Positions 31,811-43,700 of a stretch of 64,000 nucleotides of DNA are shown in pieces; positions within the stretch are counted from its first letter, which is position 1; each line of letters opens with the position of its first letter. The stretch lies in the NCBI GenBank assembly GCA_022925895.1, contig JAKSYS010000186.1, positions 29,113 through 93,112 of the forward strand. The letters are read 5' to 3'. Position numbers and translations under genes: made by a program. Origin of the DNA: Fragilaria crotonensis. Taxonomy: Eukaryota > Bacillariophyta > Fragilariophyceae > Fragilariales > Fragilariaceae. Below the pieces are notes generated by a model. The model did no database searches and was not told the origin of the DNA. It saw nothing but the letters and a program-made list of their open reading frames with translations.

Positions 31811-33064
31811 TTAGGTCCTCATTCGGTCAGTGTCGACCAGCTCTCCTTTGAGCATCGCAACATCAGCCTCAACCATTTCCTTAACAAGTTCGGCGAACGG
31901 AGTCTTGGCAACCCATCCAATGATGTTCTTTGCCTTGGTTGGGTCTCCCAACAAAAGCTCGACTTCGGTAGGTCGGAAGTATCGCGGGTCGATCTTGATC
32001 AAGACACGCGATTCGTCTTCGGCGTCGACACCGATCTCGTCAACAGTTCCGGTTGGTCCCACCCACTTGACGGTAGTTCCAACAACAGCGAAAGCTTTCT
32101 CGACGAACTCTCTGACACTAAAAGAGAAGAAAACATGGAATAGAGTTAGGCGAGGATGAAAATTTCAGAAATATCCTCATTCGCACTTTCGCTGTTTTTC
32201 GACTTACGTGTGCGTTTCACCGGTGGCAAGGACGTAATCATCAGGTTCGTCCATTTGAAGCATCATCCACATGCCCTCAACGTAGTCGCGAGCATGGCCA
32301 ATCACGCTTGGCATCAATATTACCCAGGTACAGGGTCTTGTCGATGCCAGCGCTGATGCGTGCCACACCGGTCGTGATCTTCGAGTCACAAAGGTACGGC
32401 CACGACGAGGAGACTCGTGGTTGAAGAGAATACCGTTGGTCACATGCATGCCGTAGGCTTCTCTGTAGTTGACGAGGATCCAGAAGGCGTATTGCTTGGC
32501 GACAGCGTACGGAGAACGCGGTAGAATGGAGTTGTCTCGGATTGAGGAACTTCCTGACCTTACCAGAGTTCCGAGGTGGATGCTTGTAAAATTTGACCGA
32601 CTTCTCGAGACCTGCAGCGCGAATTGCATCAAGCATACGCAACACACCGATTCCGTCACAGTCAGCAGTGTACTCAGGCATGTCGAATGACACCTTGACG
32701 TGGGACATGGCACCAAGATTGTAGATCTCGGTTGGCTTAACATTGGAAATGATCGTGATCAGTTGGTGGCGTCGCAGAGATCTCCGTAGTGGAGGATCTT
32801 TACTCCAGTCTCGTGACGGTCTCTATAAATGTGATCGATACGACCAGTGTTGAAGCAAGAAGAACGGCGGACAATACCGTGGACCTACCAAAGAAGGAAA
32901 CAATCATATACGCGGATGTGAGCAGGCACACCCAGGGTACGAACGTCGAGAACAACCTCTCATTCACTTACAGTGTAGCCCTTCTCGAGCAGAAATTCTG
33001 CCAAATAAGAACCATCTTGACCAGTGATACCTGTGACCAAAGCGACCTTGCGTTCAGAAGACAT
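31811..33064 (-). CDS. GMD: GDP-mannose 4,6-dehydratase, three exons, frame interrupted at homopolymers
   Basis: Exon 1 33064-32972 ([20 protein letters not shown], the Rossmann GxxGxxG start), exon 2 32884-32208, exon 3 32117-31811, with GTAAGT donors and TTGGTAG/TTTTAG acceptors. Conserved blocks follow in order: [22 protein letters not shown], the catalytic YxxxK in [22 protein letters not shown], the [12 protein letters not shown] block, [15 protein letters not shown], and [20 protein letters not shown] in exon 3. The enzyme converts GDP-mannose to GDP-4-keto-6-deoxymannose, the first step to GDP-fucose, in the cytosol. Within exon 2 the frame shifts about seven times (near 32761, 32585, 32563, 32553, 32520, 32381 and 32295), each explained by one or two missing bases in a run of identical bases. 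Either the consensus is faulty or the gene is dead; residues outside the breaks are well conserved, which favours sequence error. Confidence 0.88.
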
Positions 33065-34849
33065 GGTGATGCGATTGATTGAGTCTGGATGAGAAATGCG
33101 ACTGTGCTGATCGAACTGATCCGCGTTTTTTTTTGTGTGCCTTGAATGTGAAATACAAGATCCCCAATGACCGAAATGAAATTGGGAGGAAAACCTACAT
33201 CGAAATCACGTTCTAACCTCTTTTAAAAAATTGATTTACTAAGGTTATGACTCTCACCGTCGGAGGCCTGAAATATACAAAAAGGCTCTAGAGCAGAAAT
33301 CCCACGAAGACATGTCTATAGCACAGTTCAATTTCAAAGCATGTAGACATTTGCCAGCCATAGAGTCATCGTGAAAAATGACCGCGATTCAAACTACTAC
33401 TATACGCACAAGTACAGTACTACAGTATTTCTTCTTCACCATAGAAATTTTAAATAGATATATTCTCCATGAATAAATTGTATTCTCGATCTCGGAAGTC
33501 TCATCGCCAGAACGTTCCCTATCGGTAGTAGTCAAAGTACTCGTAGTCCTCGCTCGTACAAGTGGCGAGTTGAATTCCATGATGAGTCATTTGTTTCTGT
33601 CAAAGTGACTTCTTGAGTGGTTTTAGGTTTTACCAGTCTGGGGGGCGGCCATTGGCCGCGGTTGTTGCACGACGGTAGAGGAGGTCTGGTAAGATCTGTC
33701 GTATACACAGTACGGAGTACGATTGCAAAATTTGTACTACAGTACCACGATATATGCATTGGAATCTGGAATTCAAAATACATTTTCCAGTACTCTGGAC
33801 ATTGGACATGTAGTTTCTACTGCAAAATTTGTACCACGGAATCTGGAATTCAAAAAACATTTTCCAGTATTTCTAGACAGATCGAAAAAACTGGATATGG
33901 CATTAACGGAGTACTTGTACATAAAATTGTTGTCCGTTCTACACAACGATTCGTACCACGTTATACAATATACATTTCTGGACACAGTGTAAAAAAGTTT
34001 TCATGTAGATTTCTACTGAAAAATTTGTACCATGTACTTTTCTACCGCAAATGCTACGTCAGTACGTGGATTAAAAAATAAATATATACGATTACTTTTG
34101 AAAATACAGTACGACAATATCTGAGTTATTTTAGGTATATATAATAAAAAGGGGACCTACTCGTCTATTGATACCCTCGGGCGTCGGGAGGAATCCTGTG
34201 GATTCCCAGAAGTCGCCTCAGCTGTACTGCACGTCGAACGGTATTGGAGGTGCTTGAGTGTGACCACATAGTTGCTACGCGTAGTTCTGCTATGGTGTCT
34301 CAGTATTGGGCGCACTGCTACTAGAATAGTAGGGTTGTGTACAATACACTGGCATAGTGGGCAGAAAACGTAGTAACTATGACGATTTTGAGTATCCAAG
34401 GAGTCTAACGGATTCCCGGATGGTTCACTAACAAGCACTGGCCTGAGGCTGTTGGGGACGGTGGGTTTAGCGAAAAATACATTGGCAGATATCTCATCAC
34501 CGATGCATTCAAATCGATCAATTGTAAACAAGTGATCAATTTCCATCAGAGAACGAGTTGTTTGCCCTCGGCCGCGCTGCAGTCGAATGTCCTAGGGCCG
34601 TCAATATATTACTCCGTAGCGGCTACTGGGAGTGTATCTTTAAGGTACTGCAGTATAAGTAGTGGAGTAGTTGTACTCGTCTACTGTTGCGTTGGCTTAA
34701 AGTCTTATCTGCAAGCATTCATACAAAAAACAAGTTTGATAGCCATGCACATAGCTCGAATTCTTGTCGTATGCTCCAAGCGTTGTAGCACTAAAAGTAC
34801 TAATGATGCAGTACGAGCTGAGTATGACAAAAGTCTGTAGTACTACCGG
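33065..34849. other. AT-rich spacer with GMD promoter and short repeats
   Basis: The first part is the 5' flank of the dehydratase. A diverged tandem repeat lies at 33723-33880. Several 60-154 codon frames cross the repeat and the GTAC motifs; none has a known domain. A 129-codon minus frame (34546-34157) is the longest outside the repeat and is not recognised. Confidence 0.4.
33723..33880 (+). repeat. Diverged tandem repeat (GCAAAATTTGTAC ... TTTTCCAGTA)
   Basis: Two units (about 33724-33793 and 33821-33870) share GCAAAATTTGTAC, GGAATCTGGAATTCAAAA and ACATTTTCCAGTA. A third partial copy of the start appears near 34017 (GAAAAATTTGTACCATG). Probably non-coding. Confidence 0.6.
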
Positions 34850-35570
34850 TACCAGTTAAAAATGGCTTTGAGCCCTTAAAAAAAATTGAGCCACTAAATG
34901 GTGTAATTTTCACGACCTATGCAAAAAAAGGTGATCAATATCATTCTAATTACCGCTTCACATACGGCAATGACGTTCCTTGCCATGTGCACCTACTTTC
35001 TTTGCTGTGCAAAACAGGCATTTGGAAGCAGGGTTTTGCTTAACACACTGGATGTTGGTACCTCGGAGATTTTGCGCATCTCAAATTTTCCACCATTGAG
35101 CCGGGCCACCAACTTTATGTAGACATTCCATGCAGTATTTTTTTAATCATTGCGAGAAATATAGATAGCTGCTTAACTGTTCACGTGGTGAATTATATTA
35201 GGTTTTGGAGTGTTACCAAATTGCGACGTAGAATCAGCGTAGCAGTACAAAGAAATTGGGTGACGACTATGATGAGATTATGTTGAATGGGGTAAAAAAA
35301 CTCAACGGACAAATATTGAAAAATACTCAGGTATATATGTAAACGAGTTAATTGCTTAGAGCCATTAAAACAAGAACGACGCTTCTAAAAGCATCAATAT
35401 CTTCATGAATTATTTGTCCAGTATAGAAATGATTCAACCATGAGGAAGCATAAAAAGCATGATCAGCATGTGTGGCACTTGAAGTTGATTGCATTGCATC
35501 AGATTTTCATTGAGAACTTTTTAGTCCAACATGGTGTTTTTTAATGACTCAAAGCCATTTTTAACTGGTA
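34850..35570. mobile_element. TA-flanked inverted-repeat element, family member 2
   Basis: The element spans 34852-35568 (717 bp). It opens CCAGTTAAAAATGGCTTTGA and closes with the complement (TCAAAGCCATTTTTAACTGG); TA flanks both ends. The terminal repeats extend over about 28 bp with two or three mismatches. The interior is AT-rich with no long frame. Together with 30549-31234, which shares AAAAATGGCTTTG and a CACGACCT/AACGACCT block about 60 bp in, it defines a family. Confidence 0.75.
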
Positions 35571-38500
35571 GTAATCGGCTCGCAAGTCTAATACCAAACG
35601 AGTTCTTCTTTGAGTTGTTTTCAGGGTTTTGATGTCCGTTTGAGTCTTTGCCTGAATCACTTTCATGGAATGAGACATTAATGACCAATCCGATTTATGT
35701 CCTCTATGCGTACCAGGTACTTGGGTACTGGAGTAGGAATACTACTACTGCGCTCCGAATGAAACATTTCGACTGATTTCAGAGGAGTCATTTGCTCATG
35801 TAAGGCCCAAAAGAGCAGCGCCTGCTCTTGCGCGAGAACGATGTGGACCTCCTCGGCTGTGCTACGTCATGGAGGCATTTTGTTCCTCGAATATGCTATG
35901 GGTTCAGGAGCAGCATCCTAATTCCTGAATTCAGTCTTCACACCTTTTCTTTGAATTGAACATTGTGCATACTTCGGAGCAGATGCAGGCTTTGAAGTGC
36001 ATTTTCAATGTATTTATTTGCTGTCGTAGTGGTTTGGCATTTGCAACTTCTTTCAGAATGAGTCATGGGCATCAATTTGTCAAGAGGGCACTGTTGGAAA
36101 GTTGTGCAGCTTTGACATTCACTACACTGAACAATATTGCAGTAGAAGAACTTGATGACAATCTTACCAATGAGGTGATTTACTCTTGTACGTCCTTCAG
36201 CAGTGAGGGTCCCAGCAGCCAACGCATGATCTGGAGGGTTACGAGCAGTTTGTCCTTGGTTTTCTCATGTTCTTTGAGGCAGTGGTCGTATTTGATCTGG
36301 AAGGACATGCATGGCTTGCTTTGAATAAGAATCAAACGTAGTTTCAATTGCCTTCTTGCTTTGAACATTCATGCAGCTGGGAAGGGGTTGAGGAAGGCTT
36401 CACATTTTAGCATTTTAGTATCTTGTTGCAATATCAAACACAGGTTCATTCAGAATCATAGTTGATCTTGTAATCAAAGGCATTGGGAAAATTGTCACAC
36501 TCACCGTTGGAAACATGTCTTGACCCAGAACAATCAGCAAGTCCTTGTCCGAGAGGTTCTCTTCATCCACAAGCAAGTCTGCAAGGCCTAGCTAAGTTAC
36601 AATGGAACTTTCCACCAGATGTATGCATTCCATGAGGAAAAGATATCACCAATGGTAAATGAGCAATTAAGTTACATGCACACTGAGAGATTGACAAAAC
36701 AGCTGCTCCAGCCATACTATGCATTACCAACACCATTCTTGCTACTTAAACATGGAACTGTGCATTGATCACCAGAATGCATTTCAACAGCTCATCCTTT
36801 TATACCTTTGTGGTGTATCTAATCTCATTATTTCAATTCTCTCTCAAAGACCATATAAAACTTATCATGGGGTTATCCGCATCCATGCGGCCCATGAGCA
36901 TGGTGTGTACCCGATCCGGAGTTTCTAATCCGCGAGATCTTTTGAAAGCGACCCCTTTCAACCGTCCGCCGTGTGAAAAAGGCTGAAATGTTTGGACATG
37001 CGTACTAGACATCATTGTTGTTATATCTCTGCAGCAAGGTGCCAGCAGAGATCATGGAAGTGGCAGGGTTGTAGCATCTTTGCTATGAAAGTTCATTTCA
37101 GTGCTCCCGTTATTGCTCGAGAGTATTTGTAGAGAATAGCTAGTCATGACTTTTCAAAGGCAGACTTTCGTTGTCGGCTCGGACTTAACACAGATATTGT
37201 GCATGTCAAGTGAGGCAAGTACTCGCTCGCCAAAACCGCGAAGAGTATTGTCCCATCCTTTTGTTTCTTACAAAGACTGTGCGTAAGTCAATTACTAGCT
37301 ACAAGAGCTCATATTCAACATGAACAAGGTATTCCATCACACAAAAGGTGCTAACTGGAACATTATCCACATTGTTGGCAGTTGATTCAACTGTTCAGGC
37401 AGTGTCCGTACAACAAAACTTTGTACGGCTCTTTATCCTATTTGCATTAAACAGGTCATCCTAGTCATTTCATATAGTACTCATAAACGGTAATGCAGGG
37501 ATTTGTGTACAGTACATTGTTTAATGCAAACAAGCTGAGTTTAATGCATCTTGGGTATTTAATGACATTGTACGAAGTTCCAAGGGTACATAACCAGATA
37601 ATTTCAGCTTCAATTTTCTTGTCCCCGAGTGTCGTCCGGACAAGAAATTTTAAAATCGACGTTTCCAAGTTCTGAACTCCCAAGTTTCCAGGGTAGCTAG
37701 GTTGAAGGTGAGTACAAGGCACAATACCAGTGTATGTCTAATGTCTACTACTATTGTAGTAGTACAGTAATACAAGGACACAATGACGCCTATGCTCGTC
37801 TAACGCGGAGAAGCAGATCATGTCTTCGTCGACCTCAGGGTATTTTGTCATTAACGTGTGCTGTGAATGTAAACAACCAAACTAAATAGAAGGAATAATA
37901 GAGCCATAACATGAACTCATATGCTTGAGGTTTTGTCGTATTATGTAAAGCCTTTGTCGTGTTCTCCGACCACTTCTCTGATAACAAATGATTTTCATCG
38001 CTTGTCCAGAGATGTTGATCAAACGCATTATGGTTGCTCTTCACACCGTGACAGGTTTCCACTGTAATTAGTAGCAGTTTTGTCTTTCTGCAAATGCACT
38101 CCGACTTACTCACAAAGTCTGGTGAATATGCTTGCTTCACAATCAATTTCTCTCTCATTGCTGTCATGGCAATTGTTCTTGTGCATGCCATGCAAAACAT
38201 GCAAACATTTTTTGTTATTGATTTTCTGGAAGAGTGATATTGCGTTGTACATGTAGTAAACCCTGGCATGATGAACAACCCCAGCATCCTTCCAACGTGA
38301 GGCTGGTTTACTGAAGTGCATTTTAACCACCCCCTCTGGAACTTGAACCGTTCATGACATCGTAATCACTCGGACAGTGCGTGGACTTCTTGGCATTGGG
38401 ATCATTGCTGGCTGTGGTATAATGACGAAATCTTTATTGGATGAACGCTCATAACGAAGTCATTAGAAGGGATTCTCCAGCGACAATCGACAAGGATATC

Positions 38501-39259
38501 GCAAAGGCAGTCGCATTTTTGGCAGGTGTACTCGAGCCGAACTGCTAACTAAGAAGGTTACGAAGTCATTTCAAATATGTATTGTCTCGGCGTTAGTCTC
38601 CTTTTCTTCGATGTCCTCTGCAATGATGAATCAAGCCTCTCCGATTTGATGATGCACCTTGGATTCTCATTGTCATCACCTAGAATGAACAAGCAAATGA
38701 AGAATCTTGTGCACCGCTTTCGTACCTTTCGCTCGCTACGTCCTAGAGGGTCGATCTGATTCAAGTTGAGCAGAATTTCAATTGAAAGGAGTGGTCAAAA
38801 ACCAAGCACGTTTAATAGGATATGAAACATGGCGTTGCAAACTTGGATAAAAGGCTTTTGCTAGGTTCGAATTGAGAAGTCACGAAAGACGAGTCCCACT
38901 CACTCAGAAATCAAAGTTGAATCACGAGTCAATTAGTTTGAGCACTTCAAAACTTTGACACTTGGTGCCAAATTTTTCTTGTCCGGACACTGCCTCAGAG
39001 GACCAAGGTTTCATCAAGATTCAAGATTGGTGTGAAAATGTTGTTTGTGTTCCTTTGCATCTAATGCTGATCCGTTTGTTGTGTGACCAGCATGATGTGA
39101 TGAATAAGTACTAGCTAGCTACTTTAGGCATGAATATTATTGTAAGGAGCTTATTACTGGTTCTCGAAACATACTAGTAGGGTAATGGTACTACCGGTAG
39201 TGCAGCACCTTCAATAGTTGCTCAAGAAAAGAAAACATTGTTTGATGTTGTTCTAAGTT
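35571..39259. other. Gene-poor region with exon-like remnants
   Basis: No intact gene. On the minus strand several blocks look like exons. About 36995-36855 follows a TTTCAG acceptor and reads FSHGGRLKGVAFKRSRG. About 36600-36515 reads LADLLVDEENLSDKDLLIVL and ends at a GTGAGT. About 38330-38107 reads ASRWKDAGVVHHARVYYMYN and ends at GTAAGT. About 38045-37920 reads NHNAFDQHLWTSDENHLLSE. They do not join into one frame and I do not recognise the family. Inverted terminal-like sequences lie at about 37399, 37613-37650 and 38975, so part of this may be a decayed transposon. Confidence 0.35.
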
Positions 39260-40741
39260 GAGCACCACAAATGTAATAATAGTACGCATACACTCAATTC
39301 ACTACGTGTCAACAAACTAAATTAAAGCAACGTCGTATGTTGCTGTGTTCTTTACAATCGTATTTGCATTTATGTGCAAAATACCCATCAGCTTCATTCA
39401 GAAGAGAAATGCTTTATACCATCAGTGATGTTTGGGAGCGACATAGCGTTTATTCACCAAATATACTAGTACATGCTTACATGCTGATTGTTGTTTTCTT
39501 GCCAGTGACACCACTAGAATTCAATTCTACTTTCTTCTTCCTTCATTCCCTCATTGTGACAACCAGCAGTATACTAATTAAAAGGTTAACAACGTATTCA
39601 AACTTTTGCAAGGACAAACTATGTACCCGCCCTGCCTCAGCCTATCCCTCATCTTTGGGCCGTGAAGGGCTTTGCCTTCCTTTTCGTGGCTGAACAACTT
39701 CTGTTGGACTCCGAACTTTGCATATCTCCCTGGAACACTGAAAGGTTGCACGGTTGAAGAAGCAATGCTCAATATTGTTTGTAGTTGAGTTACTATTAAA
39801 CACGATCTTGAGCTAAAAGAATACACGTTGCTTGAGGATTTCTTGCCATGCCAAACAATGACATCTCATTGTCTACAGCAGCTCATGATGTGCAAATCTT
39901 ATTGAGCTCAAAAGTCGCAGAAATGATGTTCATGTAATTTCTGAAGCACGGCTGATAATGCTGGTATCTATGCAATCTTTGCTATTGAGTAGCCACAGAT
40001 GCAAAATGAGCATCATTTCCTTTTGAAATAATGAGGTCTTGCAAAATGGTGGGTGTTTCACTAATTTTACACCACTTTGGGGCCAACAGGACTTTTAAAG
40101 ATGCATTTCAAGATCAAATGCGGTGGCCTACAAGTTGGCATTGGAGGATTCCATTGCAGTTCTTGGGCTGGATGGCCAACACAAAAGTTGCATATCTTTG
40201 AGCTTGCTACTGGAATCAACAAGGGGAGCCATTTGAACATTTAGCTTGCTATGCTGCACTCCATGATGACTTCTATGTATAATCTGAGTAGTTCAATGTG
40301 CATTAAATAGTGTCACTATGTTCCTATTGACCATCATGGGCAATTCTATTTTTGAGTTTGCAGCAGTAATACTCCTAGTACACAATCTTGTTTTTTATGG
40401 GTTTAATAATGGCACATGACAGGATCACTAGATTGCAAGGCAGGAGCCAAACTGAATTGGGTCTGGGTCGGCTACATACGTTATGACAGGTAGAGAAAGG
40501 GTTTGTAATGATGATAGGCTGGCTTCGACGTACCAGGTACTCTGGAGCTCTGGAGCTCTCCATCGAAAGCACAGTAGTATGTAGTATCTAGTAGTACAAA
40601 AGTCGAGGTTGCGACCAGGAACTCTATAATGCAATCAAAGTTGAACATCCTACAAAGGACCAGGACCGGGGACACCCGCAAATGCGTTTCTGATTGGTAC
40701 CAGGTACAAGTGCAATACTTGGTACCAGGGTACCTGTACGG
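39260..40741. other. Unit non-coding part, copy 1
   Basis: About 1.5 kb without a convincing gene; short frames recur in copy 2 with shifted phase, which argues against coding. It ends in a GTAC-rich stretch (GGTACCAGGTACAAGTGC near 40697) that was the hAT target. Confidence 0.55.
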
Positions 40742-43700
40742 CAGTGTCTCGGATTTGACTCGGGAAGGTCACCCGTGCCCACACCCGCCCGCGAGTATCC
40801 GTGATGTACCCATACCCGTGCCTGCCCACTACGTCTATGAAAAGTTCACCCGTGCCCAGACCCGCCCACGAGTATCCGTGATGTACCCGTACCCGTGCTT
40901 GCCCACAGCCCACTACGTCTATGAAAAGTTCACCCGTGCCCGTACCCGGGAAGACTTGTATGACATAGAGAGATGTGTTAGGTCGAAATCGGCGTTCGCA
41001 CTTTCGGCCACAGATTTCTGGTTAAGAATTTGGGAAATGACTTACTGGTAGTACCTGTACCAGGTACCAGCAGGAGATTAAGTACGAATGCAAGCTGAAT
41101 GCTAGTACCAGGTACCGATTAACTGGGTACTACTAGTAGTTGACTTCTGTCTATACAATACATGTACTCTGTACCCCCTCTAGACTCTACTAGAGCATGT
41201 ATACATATACAGGCGAACAATTTGTTGTGGTGCTGCTGTACTATTCAATTGTCTTTCTGACCGTTCGTTCTTCACCATTTGCTCAGGTCCTTGTTGGAAC
41301 GGAGGAACATCAACTGGTTGACCGTGGCAGGTTTCAAATTGTTCCGCTTCTTTGAGACTGTGCTCCCGCTAGCAGAAAAGTTATTCTCCGACATGGAGCT
41401 GGCCGCCGGTAAAGCGAGGATTGATCGTGCAGCGCGAGCCAGGATAGGCCAAGTCAAAGTTTTGACTTCCACCACAGCAAAGCCCAGTGCCAGAGCTGTC
41501 CTGATCAGCTTCCTTCATCATCTTCTTCTCAGACTTGGTGAGCTTGTATACTGCATGTGCCTGCAGCTCGGCCAGGACTTGGATCTCCACAGCCCCTCGC
41601 GCGGAACCCTGTCCTCATCATCTTCTGAATCGCCTTCATCGTCATCACTGGAATAGTCGTTAATGCCACGGCGACTAATGTCCGTGATGACTTGAGAGCG
41701 CTGGCCTGCGGGCATGGCGTGCGGCGGTTGTGGCCAGGCGCTTTTCGCCGACGGTCACGGTCGGGGTGGGAGGCCCGTTGCGGATCATGGTTGACTTGAC
41801 CACGGCAATGGCCTCGGCTAGAAGCTCCTCGTTGACCTCCAGATCGCCGATGTTTGAGCTCTGACGGGGATCTAGGTATGCTGCCGCTGCATGCAGAGCC
41901 GTCAAGCGAAACTTCTGGGTGATCTGGCCCTGAATGAGCTCCTTGATGCGCTTTATTGCCTCGGAATCGGGTGGGAGCGTCACCTCGATGTTGTCCCTGC
42001 CCTTCACCACGCGCTCCTCGTCCACATTGTCACAGTGTTCCAACATGACCTTTCGCCAGTGGGCAACTAGATGCAATGTCGGCGCCTTGTACGCCTCAAG
42101 CTCCTTTGTTGCAATCTGGAAAACATTGAGGAACCTCACCAACTCATCAAGGAGTGGCTGATTAATGCAGTCCATCTTATGCGCCTTGTCACGGGAGGCG
42201 AGCGTCTCATAGTGTCGATTGAACTCGCAGGCGATACTGTTTGTCATGATCAAAATGCTGTTCCATCTGGTTGGACAGCCCTGCTGGAGCTTAGGCGTGA
42301 GATGCTTGTTAAGTCCGACCCGTTTCACGTATGTGATGAGCTCCTTGCAATTCTCCAACAAATCGAACACGGCTGGCGCTTCTTCGTAGAACTGGTAGAA
42401 AGGCTTGCTCCTCTTCCCGTTCACGATCTTGGTTCGCTTGTCGAGGATGAACGACACGCATGTGCTGATTGAATGATCCGCGCAGCCGATCCAGTCAAAC
42501 TCGGAAGGCAGCCCATCTTGTCCAGAGTTGTTTGAGGCATGGTCGGTGGTGACCCTGATCTGCTTCTTGAACGGCCCATTCATGTTGCTGAATTCCCCTG
42601 TGAACGGAATGATGCACTTCTTAAACTCCGCAAGAACGGCTTTGGCCGTATGTGAGACATCGGGAAACTGGTCAACCTGCAATGTGCGGGCATTATGTTT
42701 GAAATTGGCATCAATGTAGTGCATCGTCACGGAGAGGTAAGCAATGCTGGTCAGCGGTTCAGTCCAGATATCGAGTACTCCCGGCGTCCATCTTGTCGTT
42801 GAAGTGCGCCTGGAGTTGAGCAATAAGAACCCGGCGAGTCAGCTCATATGCCTCAACCACTGCCAGCTTGATCGTCGACCTGTCCCTGAGTAAATCAGTA
42901 ATGCGAATCGGATTCTTGGAAGAGACTCCAATATCAAGGACTGTCTGCAGTAAGGACTGGAAGCCCGCACCGGAGACAATTTCGAACAGGCGCATATCAA
43001 CGAAGCACATCGCTGCGCACGACTTCAAGACCATTTGCTTCTGACCGGCGGTTGGTTGAACATGTTGGCGGGCCCACAGCACCATTGAGTGTGAGGAACT
43101 GACACCAGTGGCTACCTTCACTGGGCACTTATGCCTAGCTAGGGTGTTGGTTCCACGCGATGATGTCCATGCATATGGGGTGCTACAAGACTTGCATCCA
43201 ACAAACGTGATTGTGATCAACTCCGACTCCCACACCTGCACAACCTTGTTACCAGCTTTGCAAACAATGGGGCCAAACCGTTCCCAAATTGGGTTTCTCG
43301 ACGGCAGGTCCTTGGGCGGCCAGGTGATGACAGCGTGGCTAGGAACATGGGCCTCAAGCAATGACTCCTGCAGCTCCTTCTTGATCTCAGATGCATTCAT
43401 TGTCAATGTTGGCAAAGGATTTATGATTATGTGGTTGTGACTGGCTGGTACCGGGACCAGGGCCAACTAAATTGCCACCCGTACTCGTACTCGTACTAGT
43501 CGTTTTAGTACCCGTACCCGCCCGCTTCCTCGAGATTACCACCCGTACCCGTACCCGTACCCGTATCGGATCTGCAGCGCACCCACCCGTCACCCGCCCG
43601 TTTGCCCTGGGCGCACCCGCACCCGTACCCGATCACGGGTACAGCGGGTATACCCGTGGGTGCGGGTAACGGGCACCCGATCCGAGACACTGCTGTACGG
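40734..43700 (-). mobile_element. hAT DNA transposon with TIRs, target duplication and transposase
   Basis: The element is 40742-43692 (2951 bp). Ends are CAGTGTCTCGGAT and its exact complement ATCCGAGACACTG. The flanks 40734-40741 and 43693-43700 are both CTGTACGG, an 8-bp target duplication. The corresponding place in copy 2 of the tandem unit (about 54470-54490) has the sequence without insert. Subterminal regions hold many ACCCG motifs: three direct repeats of 77-84 bp starting at 40769, 40846 and 40930 (the last partial) on the left, and ACCCGTACCCG runs at about 43475-43670 on the right. The transposase is encoded on the minus strand. Confidence 0.95.
41272..43466 (-). CDS. hAT transposase, frame interrupted
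   Basis: The N-terminal part (43466-42759) has a BED-like zinc-finger region with CKSCSTPYAW and a later H..C, and a CFVDMRLFEIVSGAGFQSLL segment typical of hAT. The catalytic part (42823-41675) has the ADHSISTCVSFIL block, the TRWNS motif and AAAAYLDPRQ. The C-terminal dimerisation domain is at 41475-41272: LPAASSMSENNF, then TVSKKRN and LKPATVNQLMFL. The frame changes near 42780 (within GCCGGGAG) and at least once or twice between 41675 and 41475. Most breaks fall near homopolymers and could be sequence errors, so activity is undecided. The enzyme excises and reinserts the element by the hAT cut-and-paste mechanism in the nucleus. Confidence 0.85.

Noticed and set aside
34157-34546. 129-codon minus-strand frame
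   Set aside because: No recognisable motif, AT-rich surroundings and no splice partner; length alone is not enough.
39578-39826. 82-codon minus-strand frame also seen near 53309-53558
   Set aside because: In copy 2 the same stretch is split between two frames by a one-base difference, and there is no domain; most likely non-coding.
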